A DNA stretch of 64,000 nt, from NCBI RefSeq assembly GCF_040183065.1, contig NC_091120.1:176788488-176852487 (forward strand), read 5' to 3'. Positions 54,953 through 64,000 of this stretch are shown piece after piece. The position numbers and the translations under genes were made by a program. This DNA is from Periplaneta americana (Eukaryota; Arthropoda; Insecta; Blattodea; Blattidae). Below the pieces are notes generated by a model. That model ran no database searches and was not told where the DNA came from. It saw only the letters and a program-made list of their open reading frames with translations. Within the stretch, counting starts at the first letter, position 1. Every line of letters begins with the position of its first letter.

Positions 54953-56185
54953 AAATGTCGCCAAACTTACATAAACGCAATTCATACAATACAAATTCTT
55001 CGCTAGATAACATTTAAATGAGGAAAATGCTTTTCTTTATTGTCTAACAAACCATTGTCAAAAATATGTCTTTCTCAATACACTTTAGATAACTCTGTAA
55101 CAGTGATAGTAGAAACAATTTATTAACAAGAAAACCCCACACATTGTGCTCTGCACCCAGCTTACAAGAAAGAGACCAGAAAAACCCAATGTGCTACCTG
55201 TCCTAAAGCAACCTTGTGGCTTGGTAAGAATGGTGGTAACTTAGGTTTGATTCACTCTATATAATAGTATCACTATTTAGAGGAAGTTCTGACATTGTAA
55301 TTTTACTATTTGTACAAATCGTTGTTGGAAAAGTAACTTCAACTTGCATTGTAAACAAAGTACCACATACTCTATCTGCAGATTTTTCATTACTCGCTTC
55401 TTTTGTCAGAGTTTAACTCTGGCTGTTCTCACTCTAATAATATCTAAAAGAATAAAACCATGAAATTAACCTTTTATTCAAATGTAAGTTATATAATGTT
55501 CAATAGTTAGGAGTTAAGTTACATGAATTTGAACATCAATACAACAGAAAGTATTACAAGTGAGTGTATTTTTTAATCTGATACCTACTGAATGACTCTT
55601 TGTTTTGTGCTTATTTTTCTTCCATATTAGCAAGAATTTAATGGTGATTTACAATTTTCCTTACCATGGATTATACTTGTTACACCTGAGTAAAATATAT
55701 ATATAAAAAAAAAAAACACACACTATCCTTAGCATACAAAAAACATCACATTGGGTCTATAATCTATGAGAATATATTGCACTACATTCTGATGTTGTTA
55801 ATTTAGACTTTCTTACATTCATTACTTATTACTAGACCGTTCTTTGTAATTCTCATTAAAAATTCATAAACATGCAGCAATTAGATAAACGATTTCAGTA
55901 CTTTAAATTAGCTTATATGCAGGTACTCCCCGACTACCCTACAATTGAGATAGACAAAAAACAGAAGTCAAGAGGACAAATCTTGTCTATACTTATTAGA
56001 GTACTCCATAAGCTACATCAAACTAAGCAATTACCAGTACACCTGAAATATTTCATATTGAGAACTAAAACCTTGTATCTCACTCTATACCAAAAAATGT
56101 AAATTTTTACATTAGATCATTATCTAGGCACAAATACAGATAAAAATGTTGTATTATCATTTGACTGTATAGTTGCATTTGTTGG
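54953..56185. other. Intergenic, nothing recognised
   Basis: A basic frame near 55872-56102 (QQLDKRFQYFKLAYMQVLPD start) has no recognisable match and no splice context. It is probably chance. Confidence 0.45.

Positions 56186-56187
<2 letters not shown>

Positions 56188-56236
<49 letters not shown>
56188..56236. repeat. (TTA)n microsatellite
   Basis: Uninterrupted TTA tract. Confidence 0.9.
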
Positions 56237-56412
56237 GAAATCATAAGAACTATTCAACAAATTTAATTTCCAATTGAATCAAGGAAATTAATTTAATAAA
56301 TACAAAATTCAATATATGGTAACTGTTGTTACATTTTTTCTTAATCTCAGTTTTTGTGAAAGTTATTCTAAAGAATAAAGAGAGTGGTGAATGTATTTTA
56401 TTTCTTTGTATT

Positions 56413-56572
56413 TGAGATGGGCAGGGCATTTAGCACATATGGGTGAATCCAGAGGTCAATATGATGCTAGGGACTGGATTAATCTTGCACAGGATAGGGA
56501 CCAATGGTGGGCTTATGTGAGGGAGGCAATGAATCTCCGGATTTTCTAAAAACCATTTGTAAGTAAGTAAGC
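56413..56572 (+). pseudogene. RTE-like LINE 3' scrap, internally deleted
   Basis: Matches the last part of the RTE copies. LRWAGHLAHMGESR is joined directly to the [14 protein letters not shown] segment, missing the intervening ~90 bp, and ends with GTAAGTAAGTAAG. Confidence 0.7.
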
Positions 56573-56683
56573 ATATCTAAAGATGTTCATTCTTTGTAGA
56601 TGAACTGCTAAGCAGTCATGCCTGGTGATAAGTCGAAAAATGGCAAAGATTCTTTTCTTGGTTTATTTTTATACTAGCCGTAC

Positions 56684-57981
56684 CCATGCGCTCTGCTGCA
56701 CCCGTTAGAAATAAATATAAAGTAATGCCAATGACATAATTAAAATAGGACATCTGATCCAGGGAATATTCGTGTTTGATAGAAGGATAAATCGTTTATT
56801 ATGTTAATTTAAATTGTATTTAAGAAATTAAAATGCGATCATTTTGATCCAGAGACCACTCATTTGGTCATAAAAATTATTTTAAGAAATACAGGAAACG
56901 AATGTACAGAATAGCCTATCAAGTTTTCTGTGCATAAGAAGCTATTTTAATCTTACATGTCCTCGATTCACTCAGAAGTTACTGTAATAACATTATAGCA
57001 TTATAGATCTAGATTCATTTTCCAGGCTAAGAGGCCGTGGTCTATTGGTAGGTTTTATACCAGACGTTTCGTCTGCAACTGCGGCAGACATCTTCAGTGG
57101 AGTGGTATCCGAGGTCGCAAGACTCTTCTCGGCGTACCTGAGGCCTCAGGTACGCCGAGAAGAGTCTTGCGACCTCGGATACCACTCCACTGAAGATGTC
57201 TGCCGCAGTTGCAGACGAAATGTCTGGTATAAAACCTACCAATAGACCACGGCATCTCAGCCCGGAAAATGAATCTAGATCTATAGACTCCGGCCGTGAA
57301 AGCCTACACTGCAAGATTATAGCATTATGACAACCTAGAGAAACTACACTTTCCAATGGTGAATTAATAATTAATTATACAAATCGGTTAATTTAGCTTC
57401 CGATATTACTTCATACAAACACAGAAACATTCTCTGTAGGCTATCTTTCATAGCTTTCGATTGTTGTTGTCCAAGGCCCCTTATAGACGAAGTCATTTGT
57501 TCTTTATTTCATTACACCGCCTTAGATGGCGTTGTTATTGTAATTTTGAAACTCATTTATCTCATTAAATATCAGTCCTATCAAAATGTTGCATAGAATA
57601 AAACTTATCGGAAATTATTTTTAAAGAAACTTTTGTTATGTAATATTTTTCATGAAAATTAATAATAAGGGAGATATTTCGATTTATTTAATTCAAGCCT
57701 CCTTATAACCCCCCTTTTAAATAAAATATTTTGAATGCCATATAGCCTAAATTCTAAGTTAGAACGAACTTAATTTATATTCCAATTTTCATATAAATCT
57801 GTTCAGCCATTATCGCGTGAAAAGGTAACAAACATCCAGACAGACAGACATACAAACAAAAATTCCAAAAAAGCGATTTTCGGTTTCAGGGTGGTTAATT
57901 ATATATTTTAGGAACAATTATTTTTGGAAAATCGAAAATTACCAGAAAAATTTCGGCTACAGATTTATTATTAGTATAGAT
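56684..57981 (+). repeat. Unclassified interspersed repeat, interrupted by a palindromic insertion
   Basis: Begins near TAGCCGTACCCATGCGC and ends near TTTATTATTAGTATAG after a CAGACAGACAGACATAC run. These ends recur in insect repeats I remember, but I cannot name the class. The element at 57005-57315 is inserted inside it. Confidence 0.4.
57005..57315 (+). mobile_element. Palindromic Penelope-like insertion (hairpin element) with 13-bp TSD
   Basis: A nearly perfect spacer-free palindrome centred at 57143/57144 extends about 142 bp each way (57002-57285), so both strands read almost the same. Each arm carries the core CTGAAGA-T-GTCTGC, loop, GCAGAC, GAAA (plus strand 57190-57220, minus strand 57097-57067). 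A tail GCCGTGAAAGCCTACACTG follows at about 57292-57311. The insertion is flanked by ATTATAGCATTAT at 56992-57004 and 57316-57328. It shares architecture and tail with 26375-26557. The open frames seen on both strands are by-products of the symmetry. Confidence 0.78.
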
Positions 57982-58922
57982 TCTTCCCATTGTCTTGGAT
58001 TCCATTCCAAATGTTTTCCCTTGTAATCTGGTAAGTTTCATGCCTTATTTTTACGACTTAAGGTATATTTAAACAGAAAACAAAGTAGTGTATACAGGAT
58101 TTAATAGCAGTGCTTACCAAAAACTTGAAATAGCAAACTGGATAAATCTCGTGAAATATTAGACAAGTACAAGGAAATACCTGTACTATGTTATAAGCTA
58201 TTGCCTACTCAGATTCCCGAAAAGGGTATAAGTTTAGGATACAAGGTTTTAATTTTCAACAGACAACATATTCTTAGATCCTGAGGCAGTTCTGATTAAT
58301 CATATGCACATGAACTGTTTCCTGAGAAAAAAAAACAGATTGCAGTGTTAAAAAGGTATATAAACATAAGAAAACAACGTGTAAACCCATTTTGAACTCT
58401 ATGAAGGCTTGTGATTGTCATTCTCTGATTGTATTTTGAAGACCTTCAGTCTCGATTTTGTTTATCTGTAGATACAATACATGTAAGAACCTATCCAATT
58501 TAATCTTCTTCAAAATACAAACTGAACATGAAAATGTATCAAAAGTCAATAAGGTTCAATGTGTATTTTAATTATTTAGCTTTATTGTATTGTGCCTTAC
58601 TTTCGAAAAAATACAGTTCTGGAAAAGGCCACTTCACTCATGTTACCAGAAGAGCCTTTGGGCAATCACACTAAATATTTGTAAACAAATGCATTTAATT
58701 TGCTCCATTTCTCTCTTGAAACATTTTTAACGTTTAGGTCTAAAGACGAATGTTACACAAAATTAATGTTTTATTTTATAATTAATTTTATATCTCATAT
58801 GATAATTAAAGTTATTCACATGCTTGAGACCATATAACATATAGCAATCTTTTCTCTTTTACTGAATTTTTATAAGCTGAACAATTTGATTAAGATATGA
58901 AATTTTCTTCATCGCACATGCA
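57982..58922. other. Intergenic, nothing recognised
   Basis: AT-rich, without features. Confidence 0.5.
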
Positions 58923-59450
58923 TACAGTAGAACCTCTATTATCCGTGGTAATGAAGGGGGTGGACTGAACGGTTAAGTGAAAAAATCGGCTAATCAGTAC
59001 CATAAAATTTTTTCGTAAATTAAGTGAATAATACTTGCATTTCTTAATTTCCTCCGTGTTCTTGTGTTTAACACGATAGATAGTGAATCAAAAGTTCATC
59101 ATTCAAGTCTGGTTGTCAACGACGGGTTTTTAAGGAGCAAGGATGGGTTTGTAATGGCTGTCAGCGGAAACATAAGAATAATACAGGTCTCGTGCTGTAG
59201 ATTTACATACTTTATTGTTGATTTTTATTAAATCGTGCACAGTTGTAACACCAATCTCGTACCCTGATGCGAGATGAGCCACAGTTTCTCTTTCCCCGAA
59301 CCACTCAATTATTTCAGTTTTTTCGGTACTTAGCACAACACGTTTTCTTTTGATACTCATGGAATATATTTTATATAGAAATTTTACAGTATGGCAACTC
59401 TAACAGCAGATCATACTGTGTAAGTGTCAAGGTTTGTAATAACATACTCT

Positions 59451-59553
59451 AGAAACTGGATTAATCTTGCACAGGATAGGGACCGATGGCGGGCTTATGT
59501 GAGGGCGGCAATGAACCTTCGGGTTCCTTAAAAGCCATTTGTAAGTAAGTAAG
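59451..59553 (+). pseudogene. RTE-like LINE 3' scrap nested in Tigger
   Basis: Reads [20 protein letters not shown] then NLRVP and ends GTAAGTAAGTAAG. The Tigger at 36866-37526 lacks this insertion. Confidence 0.8.
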
Positions 59554-59639
59554 AAAAATACGTACTGGTACTAATATAACATAGTAGTACTTCATACATT
59601 CATACATATGAAGAAGACAGATTATAAATGTGTCTGCAA

Positions 59640-59670
59640 AAAAAAAAAAAAAAAAAAAAAGAGAGAGAGA
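59640..59670. repeat. A-rich and GA tract
   Basis: A run of A followed by GAGAGAGAGA, inside the Tigger copy. The 37-kb copy has the complementary tract at the corresponding place. Confidence 0.7.
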
Positions 59671-60042
59671 GAAATAGTCGGATAATCTAGCAATCGGTTA
59701 ATAGGGTGACGGATAATCGGGGTTCTACTGTATTTAATTTCCAAGCTCATTTTATTTTGTGGCATAATACCTCGAAAAGATGGATCAACTATTTTAATGT
59801 ACTGTTACTGTCAGTTATATTTTTGCATGTAACATTGGTCGAGTTTAATCAGTTTATTAATTGCAATTAACTTTTAAAGATAGTGTTTTTAAATTTTGTG
59901 CAATGCAAAATTATTTGTAATTAAATGACGTAAGGTAGTAAACAATTAAAAATCTTATCGGTCACAAAAATGCAATGAACTGAGTTTGGATTTTTATGAC
60001 CTAAGCACTAAAATGTTATAAAATAACAAGAATTATTATTAA

Positions 60043-60270
60043 AACTTCAAGTAGTTTCCTAGTACCCGGTACTCGTTACATAGGTTGTTTTTGTGTTTAC
60101 ACAGTGGAACCCTTCTGAAAATAATTTTAATAGTTTGTTACTAGATGTGATTCTAGTCAGTTTGCAATATATTTTTGGTCCAGGGAAAATATACATCTTT
60201 TATGATTATACAACAATGGCTGACTTAATAGCTTATGTAACGAGTACCAGGTACTAGGAAACTTCCAAAC
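60043..60270. repeat. Short foldback element
   Basis: Left arm with TTTCCTAGTACCCGGTACTC and right arm with GAGTACCAGGTACTAGGAAA are inverted copies of about 38 bp, separated by ~150 bp. Non-coding MITE-like unit. Confidence 0.6.
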
Positions 60271-61909
60271 TTCAAATTTACATTAAAAATAAGAAGAAAA
60301 ACTTGAAAATTCTCAATTATTCACTGTAGTGGTAAGGACATTATGCATGTAATCTCTCACATGTTAGAAACTTAATTTTATAAAAGTTAACACAAATAAT
60401 AACATAAAATAAGTGATTAATTATATTCGTCCATTCTAATTAAGAATTAATTTAAATTTCTTTTTCTTTCTTCCAATACATGTAATTCTCTTGGCAACAT
60501 TAACACATTTGTTTGCCTTGAACACTGATTATATCAGCGATACATAAATAACTGACAGTAGCCAATGGTGCAATGTAAGAAAAATAACCTAAAAATTAAC
60601 ATTAATTCCCAGAGTATGACTACAAAATGACGCAGATAGGAACGAATTAGTTGGAAATGCAAAATTACCAAAGATAACCAATAAACTATACGTTGAACAG
60701 AACAGAATTTAAGTACATAATGGACATTTCTTGTGATGTATCAGTAAGTAGATGACATGTCATCAAAATTCATGTTCTATTAATGAACTTTTCGATTTAT
60801 TACCTCACTTTAAACAACAAATCTAATACAAATAAAAATAACAATCAAGCTTTTGAATATTTTTATATACAATGTATGTCATAATGAAATTTAATATTTT
60901 AATTTTTTTAATAAAAACGAGTGCGTCTAATTTATTAACGAAGATTAATTTTGGATAAGGAAAATTTCATGCCTAGACCAGTGTGAAGTATAGGCCTACT
61001 TCAGATTGTTGAGCACTATCAGATAAGTAAGAACTTAAAAAAAAAAAATATTAAATTGCCCTACCTGAACGAAATTCTCGTTTAAAAGTAATTTGAATTA
61101 AATTTTATTTTAAGAGGAATAGCACATTAATAACTAAAAATTCTTAGTTTCTACATGAGTATTTAGTTTTCTGGATTTACAATTTTTTTAATCTAGTCAT
61201 TCTAGACTAAGTTTCTACTACATGCTATAACTGTCCTCGAAATAATCTTGCTCGCTAAGAACGCACATTCTTCGCCTCTTGCATATGTTTGTACAATGGA
61301 ATATAATTCCAATACATTCATCTTTTTTTTTTTTTGTGACCGGTTCCATGTGACCATATTAAACAGTTTGATACCTTTGGCAATTAGTGATGTAGCTGTA
61401 TTAAGTTTATTTCAATCAGATTGTGCATTTCTATCACTTTTAGTCCTTTCAAAAGAAGATGTAACATAATTGCACCAGTCAATATATAAAAAAATTAATT
61501 GAAATACGAAATTATACATTAATAAGTAACAGTGGATCTTTTAATAGCCTTGTTGAAAGAAATTTCACAACTCTTTGGAGAAATAAAATACCTCCATCTT
61601 CATAGTAGAAGTTAAATTGAGATAATGTGAACACAATTTACAGTGCTAAGAAATAAAACTGGTTATATGGGTCTGAATAATTGGGCATACACTCATGTTA
61701 TATGTGTCTCTGAAAATCTTTAAAAGCCACACTACTCTAGTTATATGATTTTGATGTTAAACTGGGATAATGTAAATGCAGTTCTATAATATGTTTAAAA
61801 AAAAAACTGTTAATTTTATAATCTAAGAAGTTAGAAATGGGTATATTTGATACATTTTTTTAAAATACTAACTTCAAAGTCACACTACTCTAGTTATCTT
61901 GTGACTATG

Positions 61910-61915
<6 letters not shown>
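60271..61915. other. Intergenic, nothing recognised
   Basis: AT-rich, with no feature supported. A CACACTACTCTAGTTAT phrase near 61726 recurs at 61882, so a small local duplication is possible. Confidence 0.45.

Positions 61916-61958
<43 letters not shown>
61914..61958. repeat. (TA)n microsatellite
   Basis: A TA run of about 44 bp followed by a T tract. Confidence 0.92.
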
Positions 61959-61960
<2 letters not shown>

Positions 61961-62352
61961 TTTTCTATAGAGTTTGGAACAATAATCACTAAATTCTGAT
62001 TTAGACTGTTACTTCGCATTTCACACATCATCTCCTATTATGGTTCTCTTCTTCTACTTTGAAATGGAGAATTTTATGTTCTTCTGACGTAAGTTGGTAC
62101 AAGAATCCAAGTGAACAAAGTAATATTGCTGTAAAAATCTAGAATAGTTACATCCACTTTTATTTACCGAATTTAATTCGACACTAGGCAGTTATTATTA
62201 TAAAATAAAAAGTAAATAAATGAAGCTACTTTTCAAAAGCACCTATAAACTTTTGATTGATTATGAACACACAAAATTATTGCATATTTACAGCTCTCAT
62301 ATTGTCAGGATGGACCAGTAAAGAAAGGTGCATAATGTCAGTGTGATTTATG

Positions 62353-62655
62353 TTAGGAATGGGCAAATTATTTTATCTCTTAAATTTTTATGGATAAGGG
62401 AAATTTTTGTGTATGAGAATTAAAGGTACCAAACTCTGGTAGGATCTGTGTTCGAGAATTTTCACTATCACAAATGAAGAGTAATTAAGTTCTAAAATTA
62501 CTGCTTTGCTCCTTAATGAAGAGAGAAAAGTATGTAAGGAGATTTTAAAATCAGTATCCATATATCTGCAATGCAAATTTTTATTCTGATTTTGTAAAAC
62601 TCAAAAACACATATGATATACTGCATATAAAGCAAGATAATCTGCCCATTTCTAA
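62353..62655. mobile_element. Small TIR element
   Basis: Ends TTAGGAATGGGCAAATTA and, read inward, TTAGAAATGGGCAGATTA. About 303 bp and non-coding, superfamily unknown. Confidence 0.55.
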
Positions 62656-63640
62656 TATAGGTGCATTTGTGAACATTCATGATACAATAGTACTACAATG
62701 ATAACCTTGATGTTTTCCAAGGAAGTAAAGATATGCAATGTATGTTCTCTGTATTTGGGAATGGGTTATATCCCAGAAACAGAGACCATACATTGGACAC
62801 AGTTTGCAAATGCAACACTCAAAAAATGATGTGTAATTCACATTATATTAAGTACAAAAATACATTCCAGGGATATACAAACACTTTTAAATTTCAAAAT
62901 TTAAATAAGGGGTGACCAGAGGCCAAGTTTAAAAAATGTGCCTACAAACACCAATCTAGCTGAAAGAATTTTCAGAACATCCACAGAATTCTATTTTTAA
63001 TAGTCAATTTTGGCTTTCAATATACAGCACAGAATTTTAAGATTTTGCCTTGAAACAGTGTTCGTTATATTTACAGATGTGTTAATGACATGAATAAGTA
63101 CATCAATTTTTAATAATTTAATTGAACACAAAATTTTACTTTTGGGTGCACTTCTTAAAAACCAAAGATCTTAACTAAACACAGACTAATTTCGACTGAG
63201 TAGAATATTCTTCAAATGCTTCAAATTTTACTTTCTGTGTCACATCAACTTAAGATCCCGAAAATCAATTACAAATAATTAAACATTTATAGAATTGGTG
63301 CTTGCTAATGTGTGTTAGATCTCTTAATGTTCAGTTTGTTTAAAATGTCATAATCCTTTATAAAATAATTAATCAGCTCGGTTTAATTTAAATCTAATTT
63401 GAGGAATTATTTTATATGGGACATATTAAACTAACGTAATAAAAGAGATCTAGTATCACAATATGTGAATACTGCAAATAGCTGCCATGTATTAATATGC
63501 AAAATATGAGGGGGAGGGGGAAGAAAGAAATCCTGCTCTCCTGAAAGATTAATGTGAAGGTATTAAAGTATAATATGTGGCTTTAAATGCGTTAAAAAAT
63601 CTATTAAAATTAATTGATGAACTAGTGGACTTACTCGTGT
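62656..63640. other. Intergenic, nothing recognised
   Basis: AT-rich, without recognisable features. Confidence 0.5.
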
Positions 63641-63660
63641 TAAATATGTAATATTTGTCC

Positions 63661-63703
63661 GGCTTACAGCTGTTTCAGTGCTTCACGCACCATCATCAGA
63701 GCC
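63661..63703 (-). ncRNA. Hammerhead ribozyme-like motif, Penelope-associated
   Basis: On the minus strand the order is stem I strand GGCT, core CTGATGA, one extra T, stem II GGTGC-GTGAA-GCACT, core GAAA, then a 2-bp stem III (A-C/G-U with loop AGCT), GTA as the NUH site, and AGCC closing stem I. This is the type I hammerhead order with the minimal stem III known from Penelope-like elements. The extra T before stem II and the short stem I are departures that could weaken activity. It starts directly after the stop codon of the adjacent ORF. Confidence 0.7.
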
Positions 63704-63705
63704 TA

Positions 63706-64000
63706 CTAGATCGTGGCGTCATCTCGAACTTCTCTGCCTGTTAAGAGGGTGTGTTTTATTGTTTGAAGGTGTTGAAGTGTGGAGTCGAATAGTGTGTGTG
63801 TACTGAAATTGATCTGTGTACTGAGGATTTGATCGGGGTGTGTTTTAGTGTGTTTGTATATTTCGTATTGTTCTAGTGTGTTGAGTTTTTGGTTCTTGGG
63901 TTGTGTGTGTAGGATTTCCATGTCCGTATTTATGTTATTGAATGTATGGTTAGTATTCGTTATGTGATCGGCGTATGTAGATGTATTGTGTCCTCTGGTT
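63706..64000 (-). CDS. Penelope-like element ORF, C-terminal GIY-YIG end (partial)
   Basis: The minus-strand frame enters from beyond the window and stops at 63706-63708 (TAG). It reads HNTSTYADHITNTNHTFNNI, then MEILHTQPKNQKLNTLEQYE and IYKHTKTHPDQILSTQINFS. The ADHITNTNHTF and LEQYEIYKH blocks are typical of the C-terminal GIY-YIG endonuclease region of Penelope-like retroelements; the LEQYE glutamate would be the metal-binding residue. No stop or frameshift is visible in the part seen. The reverse transcriptase would lie to the right, outside the window. Confidence 0.8.
   Translation of the reverse strand, partial: TRGHNTSTYADHITNTNHTFNNINTDMEILHTQPKNQKLNTLEQYEIYKHTKTHPDQILSTQINFSTHTLFDSTLQHLQTIKHTLLTGREVRDDATI

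Larger units (their letters stand above)
58925..59730 (-). mobile_element. Tigger-like element with nested RTE scrap
   Basis: TA-flanked, with ends CAGTAGAACCTCTATTATCC and, read inward, CAGTAGAACCCCGATTATCC. The minus strand starts with MSIKRKRVVLSTEKTEIIEW then FGERETVAHLASGYEIGVT and IKINNKV, a CENP-B-like N-terminal helix-turn-helix. The rest of the transposase is absent, so this is a non-autonomous derivative of a Tigger. An RTE fragment is inserted at 59451-59553. Confidence 0.85.

Noticed and set aside
55872..56102. Protein-coding exon at 55872
   Set aside because: It has no recognisable motif, conserved context or splice partner. Its composition is consistent with chance in AT-rich DNA.
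57190..57229. A complete hammerhead ribozyme in the 57-kb arms
   Set aside because: Core boxes and stem II fit, but the flanks do not form stem I. I describe it as hammerhead-like only.
57042..57356. Two overlapping open frames with almost the same protein on both strands
   Set aside because: This is a direct result of the palindrome. The sequence is a mobile hairpin element, not a gene pair.

Overview
The window looks like insect nuclear DNA. It is AT-rich, has spliced genes with long introns, and is crowded with degraded transposons: RTE-, R2- and I/jockey-like LINEs, a Penelope-like element, mariner/pogo/Tigger, piggyBac, hAT, P-like and Harbinger-like elements, MITEs and tRNA-derived SINEs. 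The repeat families resemble those I associate with cockroaches and related Polyneoptera. That assignment is from memory and only moderately sure.

Two host genes are supported, both on the + strand. TMEM33 (Krueppel homolog 2 in flies), an ER membrane protein, runs from exon 2174-2355 to its stop at 15063. Four exons are visible, and the N-terminal exon was not found and probably lies upstream. DHRSX, a membrane-anchored short-chain dehydrogenase/reductase, is complete in six exons from 33648 to 40652 (339 aa). All its splice phases agree, and the TGxxxGIG, NNAG, Ser and YxxxK motifs are intact.

Layout. 0.5-2.2 kb: hAT relic and R2-like LINE 3' end. 2.2-15.1 kb: TMEM33, whose introns hold SINEs, an inverted MITE pair, two LINE fragments, a Tigger relic and a mariner relic. 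15.3-33 kb: repeats, including two LINE copies with large internal deletions, a mariner interrupted by a SINE, a P-like THAP element, an apparently intact piggyBac and a palindromic Penelope-like insertion. 33.6-40.7 kb: DHRSX. 41-64 kb: no recognised host exon; Harbinger-like element, long foldback, MITEs, a pogo relic, an RTE copy with clear target-site duplication, a second palindromic Penelope-like insertion, a Tigger with a nested RTE fragment, and the 3' end of a Penelope-like element running off the window.

The most interesting feature is a set of Penelope-like elements. At 63.7 kb a GIY-YIG coding end is followed at once by a sequence that folds as a type I hammerhead ribozyme. At 57.0 and 26.4 kb, short palindromic insertions carry a related core, share a tail motif and have 13-14 bp target-site duplications. 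A diverged single arm lies at 54.4 kb. They look like small non-autonomous hairpin retroposons. The most complete mobile gene is the piggyBac transposase at 23.5 kb, with an uninterrupted frame and all catalytic aspartates.
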